Assembly (NCBI GenBank): GCA_015501595.1 | Contig: JADNRX010000007.1 | Coordinates: 248,001-312,000 of the forward strand | Reading direction: 5' to 3' | From: Hymenopellis radicata | Taxonomy: Eukaryota > Basidiomycota > Agaricomycetes > Agaricales > Physalacriaceae | Length of the DNA stretch: 64,000 bases | Part shown: positions 1-11,428 of the stretch, one piece after another | How positions within the stretch are numbered: the first letter of the stretch is position 1 | How the letters are laid out: every line of letters begins with the position of its first letter | Translations under genes and position numbers: made by a program | Notes under the pieces: model-generated | The model's input: the letters and a program-made list of their open reading frames with translations, nothing else | What the model was told of the DNA's origin: nothing | Databases searched by the model: none

Positions 1-159
1 CTAGTCAACTACCTCGGGGTATCGCCATTGACGCCAGTATCTATTACTACTCGAGGAATGCCAAGATTGTGTACAAACTATAAATACAATATTAAGTACA
101 GTTTCATGCGCTTTCGGTATCGTACACTCCGCTTTGATGCTTCCCAGTCCAAGGCTCTT

Positions 160-519
160 TCAAGCCAGGCCCTTGCCGCTCGGTTGTGCGATGCGACCTC
201 CCCCGCCGAACCCTTTGTGATCAAAATGGCCCTCCCGCGTCGGACGCGTCGCCTCGACTTTATGATACCCCGATTCCTTCATCTTCTTCTCGTTGTCATG
301 GCCGTGCTTCTTCTCCTGCTTCGGGACCTCCTCGTGATGCGGCGCCTCGTGCCCGTCATCCTCGCTAGCACTCTGCGGAGGCCGCGTCGGTCTGGGGTAG
401 TCAACGACAGAGTCGTCCACCGCTTTGGGCGCGGGAGTAGTTTCAGCGGTGCTAAATGGTCTCGCTGGGCCACACGGTAGAGAGTGGGGCGAGGATGCTT
501 ACGGCGACTCGGGGTGCAT
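160..519 (-). CDS. Small His/Lys/Gly-rich hydrophilic protein (102 aa), two exons
   Basis: I do not recognise this protein. Exon 1 (503-519) gives MHPESP, a 52-bp intron (452-502 region, gtaagc...atttag) follows, and exon 2 runs 451-160; the phases join exactly to give 102 codons. The protein is very hydrophilic, has no signal peptide or membrane segment, carries a Pro-rich N-terminal third, a Lys/His/Glu-rich middle, and ends in a Gly-rich stretch (GFGGGGRIAQPSGKGLA). The composition resembles small stress-induced or disordered fungal proteins, but that is inference. A TATATATA box lies about 190 bp upstream. An alternative ATG at 634 followed by a gttcgt donor could add a non-coding or short first exon. 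Confidence 0.6.
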
Positions 520-705
520 GTGCGGTTTGTGTCTCGCCGACAGCGACAAGCGCCGGCCCCCGACTTTCACTGTGTGATGATGTAATGTGTGGCGGCAGAG
601 AGGAGAGAGGAGGACGAACCTGCGGGTCGGGCATGGATGCTCTCTGGCATAGTATATGGGATCGTTGTTGGCTGTAGGAGACTGGCGTGAAGCGGTGATC
701 CCGCC

Positions 706-713
706 TATATATA
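706..713 (-). promoter_or_regulatory. TATA-like box upstream of the 102-aa gene
   Basis: TATATATA lies 187 bp upstream of the start codon at 519 on the minus strand. It would place transcription start near 670 and leave a 5' UTR of about 150 nt. It is palindromic, so the strand assignment rests on the nearest gene. Confidence 0.35.
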
Positions 714-1301
714 CGTCAGTTCACGTGGCGGTCTCAAGCCTGGATACTGAATGGATCATGGGTTCTAGTGTGGAGGACTTGGAACGTAATTTGCCCAGAG
801 CAGACTCTACATGTGCGGACCAGGCTATTATTGTCGGAAGCAAGTCCTAGGTCTGGTTGATGTTAGAGAAGTGTGGCGTCATTCCTCACCTTGAAACTAC
901 AGCTGTTTCCTGGTCAGACTGCGTCAGAGCTAGCCTTGAGTGCATGACTATGTACTGCCATTGAACCGTCTTTAGTCTTTGAATGTTCCTTTCTGGTAAA
1001 CAGAGGACATGGAATGATTGGCAAAGTCAACGTAATGTAGTAGATATATGAAGCACCGGCCAAGCTTCGCTCTAGGTGTACGCGACTGCGAGGTAACTCA
1101 CAGACGAAAAACATTTATTACGAAAAAGCGCCGATCGTGGATTTTGCAGACATGATGGCTGGAGTTCCTCGTTCATATTCATAGAAAAGCCACCACCTCC
1201 ATCGCGCCATCGAAACACAGTGCTTGGAGAGGAGCCCATAAATGAAAACTTGGTTCGCCACTTGTAGCTTGACTCTGAGTCATCACTCATTGATCATCAT
1301 C
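714..1301. other. Intergenic, about 590 bp, no gene seen
   Basis: This is the divergent space between the 102-aa gene (-) and the PAC4 gene (+). Only short, unconserved frames are present. It presumably holds both promoters. Confidence 0.5.
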
Positions 1302-1827
1302 ATGATCTCCGTCACGACCAAGTCCACCTCGACCCCAGACGGCGCCGCAAAGCTCGTCGCCCAAATAACGCAGCTCGTCGACTCGTACATGATATGGATC
1401 GGGTCCGCGGAGCCATCCTCGGACGACCAAGCGGCGATCCAGGGCGGCCGTCTGTGCACGGACTGGGCCTGCGCGATGGCTGGGAGCAAGGTACGTGAAG
1501 ACAGAGGAAGACGCAGCTGACTGACCAGTGTAGATGGGAACCGTGGGCACGAGCCTTTCCAGGAGCAGCGGCAGCTCCGACGTCGCGCTGGCGATGTCGC
1601 AGAGAATCGGTGAGCTCTGGAAAGCCATCCTGCACGGTTCATTAAGCGTTTATTTTGTATCTGCAGCGAAGAGGATTGGACAAGCGGTGTTCCTCTCTGT
1701 CGACGTGTCTCCCGAACATCTATTGGCGGCCGAGAAATGGATCATCGGATGCTTAAAGGACTCGGAATCGCTTGAAAACGGTGTTGTGAGGCCAAGGACG
1801 CCAATAGTCTATCCAAAGGGTCCGTAG
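1302..1827 (+). CDS. Proteasome assembly chaperone 4 (PAC4/PSMG4/Poc4-like), 141 aa
   Basis: Predicted partner of PAC3 in building the 20S proteasome alpha ring in the cytosol. Three exons (1302-1490, 1534-1609, 1667-1827) join in phase to 141 codons. The order of blocks matches PAC4: a beta strand with DSYMIWIG, then MGTVGTSLSR..SDVALAMSQRIAKR, then QAVFLSVDV and a C-terminal helix ending LKDSE. Human PAC4 has the same layout (FLWVGA, PVSTSLLG, LAQRLARK, QVFVSYN) at similar length. The start at 1302 is the first ATG giving the family N-terminus; an upstream in-frame ATG at 1242 would add 20 unlikely residues. Intron 2 (57 bp) has no stop and a multiple of three, so retention would insert 19 residues. 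Convergent with the GH55 gene 174 bp downstream. Confidence 0.8.
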
Positions 1828-2001
1828 ACATCACTGCCTTTCTGCGTCTTGCGCCATTCGACTGGAAGTTCGTCGTCGCGAAGTTTGCAGAAACTTGTGT
1901 GGCACGTGATAGATGTAGACGAGGCCGCGAATGTACAAAGCGATATTTATTCAGTCCACATTATGCATACAATCGTCCACTTTCTACTACCCCCATATTC
2001 A

Positions 2002-5000
2002 CTACGGTCCCCAAAACGTCACCGTATCCGCAAAGCCATTCACATTCGGCTCATACAGAACAACCGGCTTCTGATCCACACTCAGCTGGTACATCGTCCC
2101 AACCGTGTTCAAGAGTAGATGTACACCTCCGATTCGAGTCTACATCCACAATCTCGTTCTGGCACGAGTGGGTTTTCAGACATTCCTGTGAATAGTTGCG
2201 GAAGAAGCTGTAGATTCCGGCACCTGGACGAACAGTTCAATATGTTGTTGTTGTTGGTTAGGTAGGAGGAAGATGTTACCGAATATATGAATATGTCTGG
2301 ACGACGCGATGCGGAGTCCCCAGCCGCTGGCACCATCGGGATACGTGGGATCATGGTAGGCCGGGTCGATCCCATACGGCAGAGGAACAGGCGGTGTCGG
2401 TTGATAGTATGCCTGAAGTGCATCATTAGTCTGTCCGTGGATGGCGTCGTGCAACTCACCGTCTCGGTTTGCACATATCCCACATAATGATTTTCGGCAA
2501 GGAAAAAGTTGTACTGGTACAACGAGTGATGCTCGGCTAGTACATCGAAGTTAACGAATCGTCACTTCGCGGTGCGTTGACAGAGACTTACAAGCTGAAA
2601 CTCAATCAGCACCCTCTTCAGTGTCAAAGGCGAAAACGTCACCTGTTCCGACTAGCCACACAGGTCCGACCGATTCCGAAAGAAATCCTCTGGCAGAGAA
2701 CAGTGTGATTTGGGCTTCGCCAGCCCTGTCGAGATCGTGGTCGGCTAACCAAATCCACGTTCCCTGATGGCGCGTCAGCTGCTGCCAATGGTGTTTTCCA
2801 GAGGTCTGTACATACCTCTAGGTATGCAGTCGATTCCCTTGTCAGATGCATGCCTAAGAACGCTGCAGAGCATTGGAAATTGTCTGAGCCAGCCGGACAG
2901 TTGTCCGACTCTAGGTTGGATCCCGCGCCTATATAAAGGATGTACTGTCAGTTCATGGATTGGACGTCATCGACAAGTAGCTCTCACGTCCTCCTAATCT
3001 ATCGCGACAATCAGATATAGTCCGCGAGAAGTTGAGAGACATACACAATATGAGTATCCCACATTCCAGGTCCAGAGAGGTTGTCGTCGGGTCCTCTGAC
3101 ATTCCATTCAACCACGATTGCTCCAGGACCTGAAGTTCCAAGTCAGTACGATCACTCTGTAGTCCAGACAAAAGGTTATCATACTGGGACCCACAGTTGA
3201 GAAAATCATATCCGTAATCTCCACTATACCTGTAGAATGTTCTTCTCCCACTCTGACCACAACATGCGGATGTCTGTGGTGATGGAAGTGATGACCACGA
3301 CCTGCAATCACTGACCACGCTTCTCCAACAATCCTAGCTCCCGCAGGAATAGTGATCGTCTTGGTAACAATGTACATTCCAGCATCGAAGAATATGATCT
3401 TTTCATGAGCGAACTAGAAGGATAGCGATCATTCAGAGGATTGGCCGTGACTTCTATACAGATGACAAGAATGCCTTACCTTCTGCAATATCCCTTCAAT
3501 CGCTTCAGTGTCGTCGGTTTGACCATCGCCAATCGCGCCGTGATCTTTGACACTGACGAAATCCTCCACAGAATGATCGACATATTGTGGGTGGGTCCGA
3601 CTGACCACCGCGCCATTCGAATCAAGAAGACTACTTGGAAGCGACGGAGCTGAAAGGTCGCCTTGATAGAAATTTCCGGAAGGATTATTCCCCGCATATA
3701 TGTTTCCCTGTGCCCATGAACGAATAATCTTCGTCCCCCGGAAAGCACTTGGGTCCCATCTGCTGCGGAAACAGCAACAGCCACATTGGAAAGCGTGGCG
3801 TTGTAAATCACAAGAGACCCCGCAAGCTGTCCGGTACTTGGAGCTGAAGAGCGGATGAAAATGGGGGTATCGCACACGACTGCATCGACAATGGTTTCTG
3901 AACCCACAGTCTAGAAGAAACGTGAGCACGGAACAAGGACGCATGAGGATAACGGATCACCTGTGTTGCACCGGTTCTTCCTCCCGTTGATAAATCGAAA
4001 CCAACCTTGGCAGAGCAATATAAGAATCAACGAACGAGAAGGGGAAGCTATTGCGTACGGAGCAATTATTGATGTTGATCCCTTGAAAGTCCACCCTACG
4101 AGAACGCTCGGCACCGAACAACGATATACGGAATAAGATCACTTACCCCAGTTCCATACACCATAGAAGGCGGTCTGGGCATTGTTGATTGTTACGTTTC
4201 TTACTGTGAACCTATCGCGCTTGAGCTTAAGGAAACGAAGGAGAAGGAGTCAATGCACAACACGTACTGCTGGTTCCCAGCCCAGATACCAAATTTCCCT
4301 GGAACGGCGTTAAAAAGAGAAGACGGCGCAGTGATGTACACACCTCCGTTGAAGACTAAGTCTCCCATGAATCCGCCACTGTCAGATGAGTAAGAATACG
4401 AATCATCTATAGGGTACGCTAGTCCGTTACCTTCCGTTTTCCATCCAAATGCCTTGGTGAGCAGTACCCTCTGCCGAGGACATGTAGAAAGCGATGTTGA
4501 TCAGTGACGTGCCTTGAGCTACTTGCCAGTGTATCCCAGTTCCTGTATTTCCTGGGGGACCTTGCGAACATCGATCACGAAGTTTCGGACAGACCGGAAG
4601 CTAGGATCGTAGAACATCAATAAGATCCTCAGAAAGACGGCGTCCGTACATACAAGTTGTTTTGGTTGGTATACCATTGTCTACCGCCTCCTCCTGGGAT
4701 GTAAGGATCCGCATCTTGGAGAAGAAGAATGGATAAGCTGGACACAGTCGGAAGAAGCTGCATGACTACCAATAACGGCCATGTCAGTAAACGATGAAGT
4801 AGCCTCAAGCGTCGGGGGGTTCTTGGGATCACCGATGAGCTGAGTGTAGTAGTAGGCAATGATGGCCTTCGATACAACATACACCCTGCAAAAGAGAAAT
4901 GGTTGTGAGTCCAAGTTCGCAAGGTAGGACGCGTCCGTACCCTTTCGGAAAATAGACGATGGCAGGAGAGACTGTGGATGATCTACAATCGCCTCCTCCA

Positions 5001-5340
5001 CAGCGATTTCCTGACGAAATGGCACGACTGAAGCATAACAACTAAGATGGCGATCCATTCATTATCACGGCGAGACTTACTTGATAGCGTCAGTATCATC
5101 CGTCTTTCCATCGCCCCGAGCGCCAAAATCTTTTACATTGCGGAAGACTTGATAGTTGGGATCAGGGTTGAAGGGAGACGCGCCCTGGTGCTTGATGGCT
5201 TCCATCCAAAAGACATCGCTAGAGTCCATAGCGGCGGATTGGCTGACAGGTGCTTGTCTTAGCTTCGAAGACGCGTGGCCAATGCCTACGAAACCAAAGA
5301 CAGTGAGAAAAACCCCGCATACAAGGAGAGGAGCCTTCAT
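2002..5340 (-). CDS. GH55 exo-beta-1,3-glucanase, secreted
   Basis: Predicted to release glucose from beta-1,3-glucan in fungal walls or food sources. The N-terminus is a signal peptide (MKAPLLVCGVFLTVFGFVG...). It is followed by the first pectate-lyase-like beta-helix half, opened by VKDFGARGDGKTDDTDAI, with FPKG, YYYTQLIGDP, GNTGTGIHWQVAQGTSL and GGFMGDLVFNGG; the second half opens with VKDHGAIGDGQTDDTEAI and includes GEAWSVIAGRG, the EWNVRGP block, GTWIWLADHDLD and FYQYNFFLAENHYVGY. These blocks in this order are typical of fungal GH55 (about 750-800 aa). At least ten introns. Frameshifts interrupt the frame near 4562, at the C run 3734-3738, and twice in 2108-2133 before the C-terminus ending FADTVTFWGP. 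Probably an intact gene with assembly indels; a pseudogene is the alternative. Confidence 0.85.
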
Positions 5341-5382
5341 CGCGGCGGGGGATCGTGCAGACGGAGGTCGGGTTCATGACGT

Positions 5383-5390
5383 GTTTTATA
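5383..5390 (-). promoter_or_regulatory. TATA box of the GH55 gene
   Basis: On the minus strand the sequence reads TATAAAAC, 43 bp upstream of the GH55 start codon at 5340. Spacing fits a core promoter with a very short 5' UTR. Confidence 0.5.
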
Positions 5391-5682
5391 GTACTCCCCC
5401 GTCTTCTTGAAGTAAACACTCACAACAGCAATATAGAAGCAGAAGACCAAGATGCCCGCGTGTACGTCTCCGGCGACGACGGGATTCGGCACCGCTAGCT
5501 CACTCAGAATAGGTACAAAGCTCTTCTGAGAGTCAGTCACGGCGTGCTCTCAGTTGTCGTTCACGCAAGGCAGCTAAGGTTACGGTCGTGGTGGTCAAGA
5601 AGAACGTTTACATTCGCGTCGGCCGTTGTTCCGAGAACACAGATAGAAGAAAACCCTAACCCCACACTTGACTGCAACCATC

Positions 5683-6611
5683 ATGGATCCATTCGAGGTC
5701 AGAATGCAGTTTTTGAATCTGTTGAGGCGTTTGAACGCGTAAGTATTTACTTTATTATTCGCTCCTTCATTCTCAACGTCGCTCAATTCAGCACCCAACA
5801 GTCAATCCAGAAAGTGGTCGCATTCGCGGTGAAATACTTTAAACCGTGTGGTGAGGATCTCTGGGATTGTATTGTAGAAGAATGCCAAAAGGTATGCTCC
5901 TTCTTATAACGGTGAATGGCATTCTGAACATCATTCGTAGGGCTCAATAAACTCCAGGATCAATATCCTCTACTGTCTTGATTCATTATGCGAAATGTCA
6001 CTTCTTGTGAAATCGCATTCAAACACGACTGCACACCCTTCTGGCAACAACCAATATCTCGACTTTGTCGCTCGTGACATTGGCAAGATAGTGGAGAACG
6101 TCGTCCCTCCAGGCAGAGAAGGTCTGCCAAATCTTGTCAGCACTAGACAGGTTCGCGTCGTCTATGCTCATGTGCTCATTCCCTTCTGACTGGGATATAG
6201 ATCCTCGAGAGTTGGAAAGCTAAGCGAACGATAGACCCCCAAATTATCGACCAGATTCTTGCACTGCTGAGCACTCGCAAGCAACAGCGGAACGACAAGG
6301 AAAAAGACAAGGAAAAAGATCCAAGTCGCAAACGGTCAGCGCACTTGCCACGACACGAAATCTTCAAACGTATTGAAGAGGATCGTGAACGACACAAACG
6401 GCTACGAGAGCGGCGCTGGGTGCAGCCAATATCGTACAATGTGCCTGCGTCTCAGCAGCTGTTGACGTTCATGCCTTTTACGGAGCGGGGAGATGGGGAA
6501 TTTGAGCTGAGCATTGATGTCGAGTTTGACAACGAGTGGGAGGCCACGAGTGACTGGAACGAGGACGACGAGGAGGCTTGTGCGGAAGAGAATGCGCTTT
6601 GTTTTGCATGA
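5683..6611 (+). CDS. CTK3: CTD kinase gamma subunit (Ctk3-like), 258 aa
   Basis: Predicted regulatory subunit of the CTDK-I kinase complex (with Ctk1 and Ctk2), which phosphorylates the RNA polymerase II C-terminal domain in the nucleus. Four exons (5683-5738, 5792-5891, 5941-6150, 6201-6611) join without frame errors to 258 aa. The N-terminal helical domain (MDPFEVRMQFLNLLRRLNA, YFKPCGEDLWDCIVEEC, INSRINILYCLDSLCEM) is the Ctk3/CID-like fold signature. The C-terminal part has a basic stretch (KEKDPSRKR, RHKRLRERRW) and an acidic tail rich in Asp and Glu. Divergent from the GH55 gene with 340 bp between start codons. Confidence 0.85.
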
Positions 6612-6966
6612 GACTGTTATTCTGGCTGTGTATTGCTTTCATTGTATCTACTTTACTGTATCCGAAATATTTTATTCTATGGCATTTTGTTGAAAATTTG
6701 TTGTACTGAGTCCGAGATGGCCCAGAGTGTGATCGACCGAACTCTTAGATTCATACCGTGACGGTCTGCTTAGCTGCAGTACCATCTGCCCCGCGCCGAC
6801 GTCCCCTACGAGCAGGCCCGATGCATAGACACCGACATGCGATAACCGACGTCTGTCGGAAATGTGCCCATGCAAGATGCTCCTCGACAGCTGCCAAGAT
6901 GAAGGTGCGCCAACAAGCCATCGCTAGGACCTGTTTTCTGACCGACACAAGCCCATATCGGAGTCA

Positions 6967-9939
6967 ATGGATGCCCCATACAAGCCGGCGCTAAAGCCAA
7001 CCAATTGGGCGCGTGCGGCACCAGTTCGATCTGCTGCTCCGTTGCCATCCAGCACTTGGGACCGACCCCCAATGCCAGTACCCTCAGGAAGTGGTGGACA
7101 AGCCAGGCCTGCCGTGGTCCCGAATATCCCTCGTGCTGCTCCAGGCGCGAAAACGTCTGGCCTTGAGGACCTGTTATCGCCCTCTCCCTCCTCCTCTGCA
7201 ACACTCGCACCTAAACAGAACAGGCCTTCTTTACGTTCTTCTGTTCTTGCGCCAAATCCTGATAAATGGAAAGTAGCGAAAGAAACACCTCCCATACTAC
7301 GGGCCCTACCTCCGCGCCAAAACCAAAGTCAAGACCGGTCCCAGCCGCCTCCACACCTATCTCAACCTCCACATTTATCCCAGCGTCAAGCCCAAGGGTC
7401 CTGGACGGCTCGTCTCGATTCGCCTGCTTCGTTGTCCCCTCAATTTGACCCCAAACCAGCAGCACAAGCGGCCCCAGCGCCTTCTTCTACCGCAGTCGAC
7501 CCAGCTCGGGGACTGGCTCCTCATCAGGTCATTCCTGCAGCTCCTCAAAAGCAGGAACCTGAGCTTGTGCATGCCAATGCTGCTAATCTAGACAATGTTC
7601 GTGCACCTAGCAAGTATATACCCACCAAGCCGAGGACGCTAGACAAGCAGCAGAGAACCACTGATGTAGATTCGGATTCTTTCGACTTCTCAGCGGACGT
7701 GGATGTCATGTCCGAGGGGCAAGGGCGTAGAAGGAAAGATGCTAAACACAACGAACACAGGGGGACGCTCCTCAGGCATCTGTACGATCCTCAGCGTCAG
7801 AATGACACGCCCTACAAACGCACCCAAGCACCTCAGGCCCCCGTAATCAAGAGGAGGCGTGCTTACAAGTCTTTGGCTGAAAAGCGCATCATTCCCGATG
7901 TCTACATTCCGAGTGTCGTGTCCGTTGGAGCATTAGCACAATTACTTGGTGTTCGATTAGGTACGTTACTCAGAAGCACACTTGTTGTTGTTCTTAACTG
8001 GCATTTCTCGTTTAGCGCCATTGCAACGTGCGATGCGACGTGCTGGGATGGAGGAGGAAATGTCTTATGACCATGTTCTCACTGCCGACTACGCTGCGCT
8101 CCTTGCAGAAGAGTTTGGCCAGAATCCCATTATCGACGATGAACTGGCGTTCAATCTGTACGTGCGCCACCCCATCCTGATCCCGCCTCTCTTCCGACTC
8201 GTCCGCCTGTTGTTACAATCATGGGTCACGTCGATCATGGAAAGACCACTCTCCTCGACACGCTTCGTTCTACTGCAGTCGCGAAGGGTGAAGCCGGCGG
8301 TATTACTCAACACATCGGTGCCTTCTCTGTTCCAGTACCTGGGACGACAGACGGCTCAATCACCTTCCTCGACACTCCGGGACACGCTGCTTTCTCTGCG
8401 ATGCGCGCTCGCGGCGCTAGCGTCACTGATATCATCGTCCTGGTCGTCGCTGCAGATGACGGTATCATGCCCCAAACACGCGAAGTCATCGAGCTGATCA
8501 AGAAGGACCGCGGAAAGGTTTCAGTCGTCGTCGCTATCAATAAGGTAGACAAACCAGCTGCCGATGTTGACGCTTGCAAGAGAGGTCTTTTGGCGGAGGG
8601 TATTGAATTGGAGACCTTTGGAGGTGACATTCCGTCGGTTGAGGTATCTGGGCTTACTGGGCACAACTTGCCGACGCTTGTGGAGACATTGTCTGCGATG
8701 GCTGAGACTGCAGGACATTCGCGCTGAGAAGGACGGGGATGTGAACGGCTATGTTCTTGAGTCGAGGGTCACCAAGGGCTTGGGGTAAGTTTTTGTCATT
8801 TTAGATATGGAGATTCTAATTCTTGTGTAGTACTGTTGCGACAGTCTTGGTACTTCGTGGATCCCTTAAAGCGGGTGATCACCTCGTCGCTGGGCTTAGT
8901 CAAGCCAAAGTGCGCAACATGACTGACTCGGCTGGAAAACCCGTCAAAGTTGCTACTCCAGGCATGGCCATTACCGTGTCGGGATGGAAAACAGTCCCGG
9001 CTGCGGGCGACGAGGTTCTACAAGGCAAGGAAAGCGATATCAAAAAAGCGCTTCATAATCGGACAAGACGGGCTGAACTAGAGGCGTCGTTAAAAGACGT
9101 AGATGCTATCAACAAAGCCAGAAAGGAAGAGAGGGAGCGACGAGAGGCGGAAGATGAGGAGGAGGAGATTGCTGTTGCGGCTCGATGGGCTGAGGAGCAC
9201 AAGGGCCCACAGATGATTAAACTACTGGTCAAGGCAGACGTTAGCGGGAGTGCTGAAGCCGTCGCCGGCGCGATTCACGGCATTGGTAACGATTTTGCAA
9301 AGTCTCAAGTCATATCCTCTGCTGTGGGAGATGTGACTGAGTCGGACATCATGACCGCCAAAGCCGCTGGAGGTAAGCCATAACCTTTCCTTGGTTGTGG
9401 GAAAGTATCCTTACGCTTCTCGTAGCTGGTATCGCTGCGTTCTCCGTCAAAGTCTCGAAGCCTATGGAAATACTGGCGAATCAGAACAACGTCAAAATCT
9501 TTTCGTCTACGATCATCTATCGCCTTGTCGAAAATGTTACGGACCGCGTCATAGAGTTCTTACCAAAAATTATCAACACTAGGGTGACTGGTGAGGCGAC
9601 GGTCTTGCAGATCTTCGATATCGCCCTCAAGGGCGCGGCAATCAAGAAGGTCGCTGGCTCGCGTGTAACAAACGGTATCATGGAGAAAGGCAAACCGGCC
9701 AAGGTGCTGAGAAACGGCGAGGTTATTCATACAGGTTCGTTCTCATATCACATATCTTGCATCATGGCTGAGTTCACATATCTTTAGGGTCAATGGACAC
9801 TATGCGCATACTTAGAAAGGATGTCACCGAAATCCGCAAGGGCACCGAATGCGGTCTCAGCTTGGAAAACTACTCCGACCTTCAAGCTGGGGATGTAATC
9901 CAAATGGTCGAGCTTACAGAGCTGCCTGGTGAAATATAA
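6967..9939 (+). CDS. Mitochondrial translation initiation factor IF-2
   Basis: GTPase that brings initiator tRNA to the mitochondrial ribosome. A Pro/Ser-rich linker of about 300 residues precedes the G domain, which has G1 GHVDHGKT, G3 DTPGH and G4 NKVD; domain II, a charged coiled coil ([18 protein letters not shown]) and the IF2 C-terminal domains ([51 protein letters not shown]) follow. Introns at 7961-8015, 8785-8830, 9373-9425 and 9735-9787 keep phase. Two frameshifts lie in otherwise perfect family sequence, near 8162 (just before the G1 loop) and near 8707. An Arg-rich reading frame from an ATG at 6821 looks like a mitochondrial presequence but is in another frame, so the true N-terminus probably starts there with a third indel or an unseen intron. 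Confidence 0.87.
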
Positions 9940-10007
9940 GTTCTATAATGTCTTTAGATTACCTAGTATAGACCGCTAGTATTATTTTGTCACCTCTCGC
10001 AGCAGCC

Positions 10008-11428
10008 TTAAGTCCTCCCCTTGTTCGTCTCATCCAAAACGACCTCTTTTGCGCCGATGGTCCCAGTACGCCCGCCGACCCCAAAAGTAACAGCGTAGTT
10101 GCCAATAGTCTTGAGATCCTTTTTTTCAAGCACAGGCCAGCTGCGGCGGTCCTTCTTGTGGAGATGAAGCTCAACCTAGCATGAACGCTTTTAGAATCTG
10201 ACTCGTACGATCTAGATCTGGGGAACGGACCTTGGTGCCCATGATCTGGAAGCTTGAGGCGTCGGGGTCAATGGGACCAACGAGATCGAGGGTACGAGTA
10301 AATCTCTTCGTGTCTTGGAAAAGTATGTCGAGGTTCACCTACGCCACGCGTCACATTAGTTTAAAATTGCGTCAATATTGTGGCGTGGACAAACTTTTTC
10401 ATCCTCAAAGGTGATAGTGGTCCGCTCTTTATCCGTCTTCTTGGCGTAGATAGACACGTGAACTTTGTCTATTGTCTGATAATGCTCGATGCGACACTCG
10501 GTCAGAGTCTAAATGAGAAGGAACGTAAGAGCCGACACGCGGACGAGCATTGGCAATAACTCAACTGGCGTTGAGGGTGCTATGGCGGCGAAGAGATGCC
10601 GTCCAGTCTTGCAGCCCTCAATCTTGAGGAACTCGTCGAATTCGAGGACGCGACGCTTGCAGCAGAGGTACCCCTAGAACGAACATTCAGGAAACGCCAC
10701 GGGAAGAACGGAGCTAATTATACCTTGCTTCCTTCCCTAAATATCGGCTATGACAAAGGGAATCAGCCAACGCGTACTGGACGAGATAGAAGTGGACATA
10801 CAGGCGCAGGATGATACGTGCACACCGTTCCGGCGCCATCGCCATATCGATTAACTTCATCGCTGATAAACGCAACGCCACAACCCTTTCTAAGGCAGGT
10901 TTTTCCGGGGAGGACTGAGATGGTGATATCGTCTTCTTCATCTACGACTGGGACCGGCTCCGGAGCGGAGGATGATGCGACCTGCGAGGCGTTGGACGCG
11001 GCTGTTGCTGGTTTTGGCGGCGCCCCAGAAGTGTACACTTCCTTGCCATCTTCGGCGGTGGACATTGTGAGGTTATTGGGGCTGGTGGGTGCCTTGGATG
11101 CGTCAACCTTTGGCTTATCGCTCGTGTGCCGCTCAGTCTTCATGCATCCCTAGAGCATGGTCAGACCGCGCGTTACATTGTCAAGAATAGGATTACCGCA
11201 ATTTTCATGAATTCATCAAACTCGAGCACTGGTTTATTTACATCGGAGCAGCAAGACCAGGACTTGAGTCCTTCATGAAAAACCTGTCCGCATTAACAGC
11301 TGAACATCTACATCGACACAAGATCATCAATCAGGCCAGCTCACCGGTGCACCAGAATGAAATATACACGCCTCTTCGCTGCCATCTTCATACTCTTTGC
11401 CACAGCCTTTGCGGGAACAGAGAGGCAT
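10008..11428 (-). CDS. CHORD-CS domain co-chaperone (RAR1/CHORDC1-like), 346 aa
   Basis: Zinc-binding partner of HSP90 and SGT1-type proteins. Eight exons join with correct phases to 346 aa: 11428-11345, 11283-11197, 11149-10802, 10747-10724, 10673-10566, 10508-10395, 10338-10231, 10175-10008. The first CHORD domain starts MPLCSRKGCGKEYED and contains FHSGAPVFHEGLKSWSCC and LEFDEFMKI; the second contains CLRKGCGVAF, TYHPAPPIFREGSKGYLCC and LEFDEFLKIEGC. A CS (p23-like) domain follows, with HYQTIDKVHVSIYAKK and DLVGPIDPDASSFQIMGTKVE. Exon 4 is only 24 nt and encodes PIFREGSK inside the second CHORD domain. No frameshift. Convergent with the IF2 gene, 68 bp between stop codons. Confidence 0.9.
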
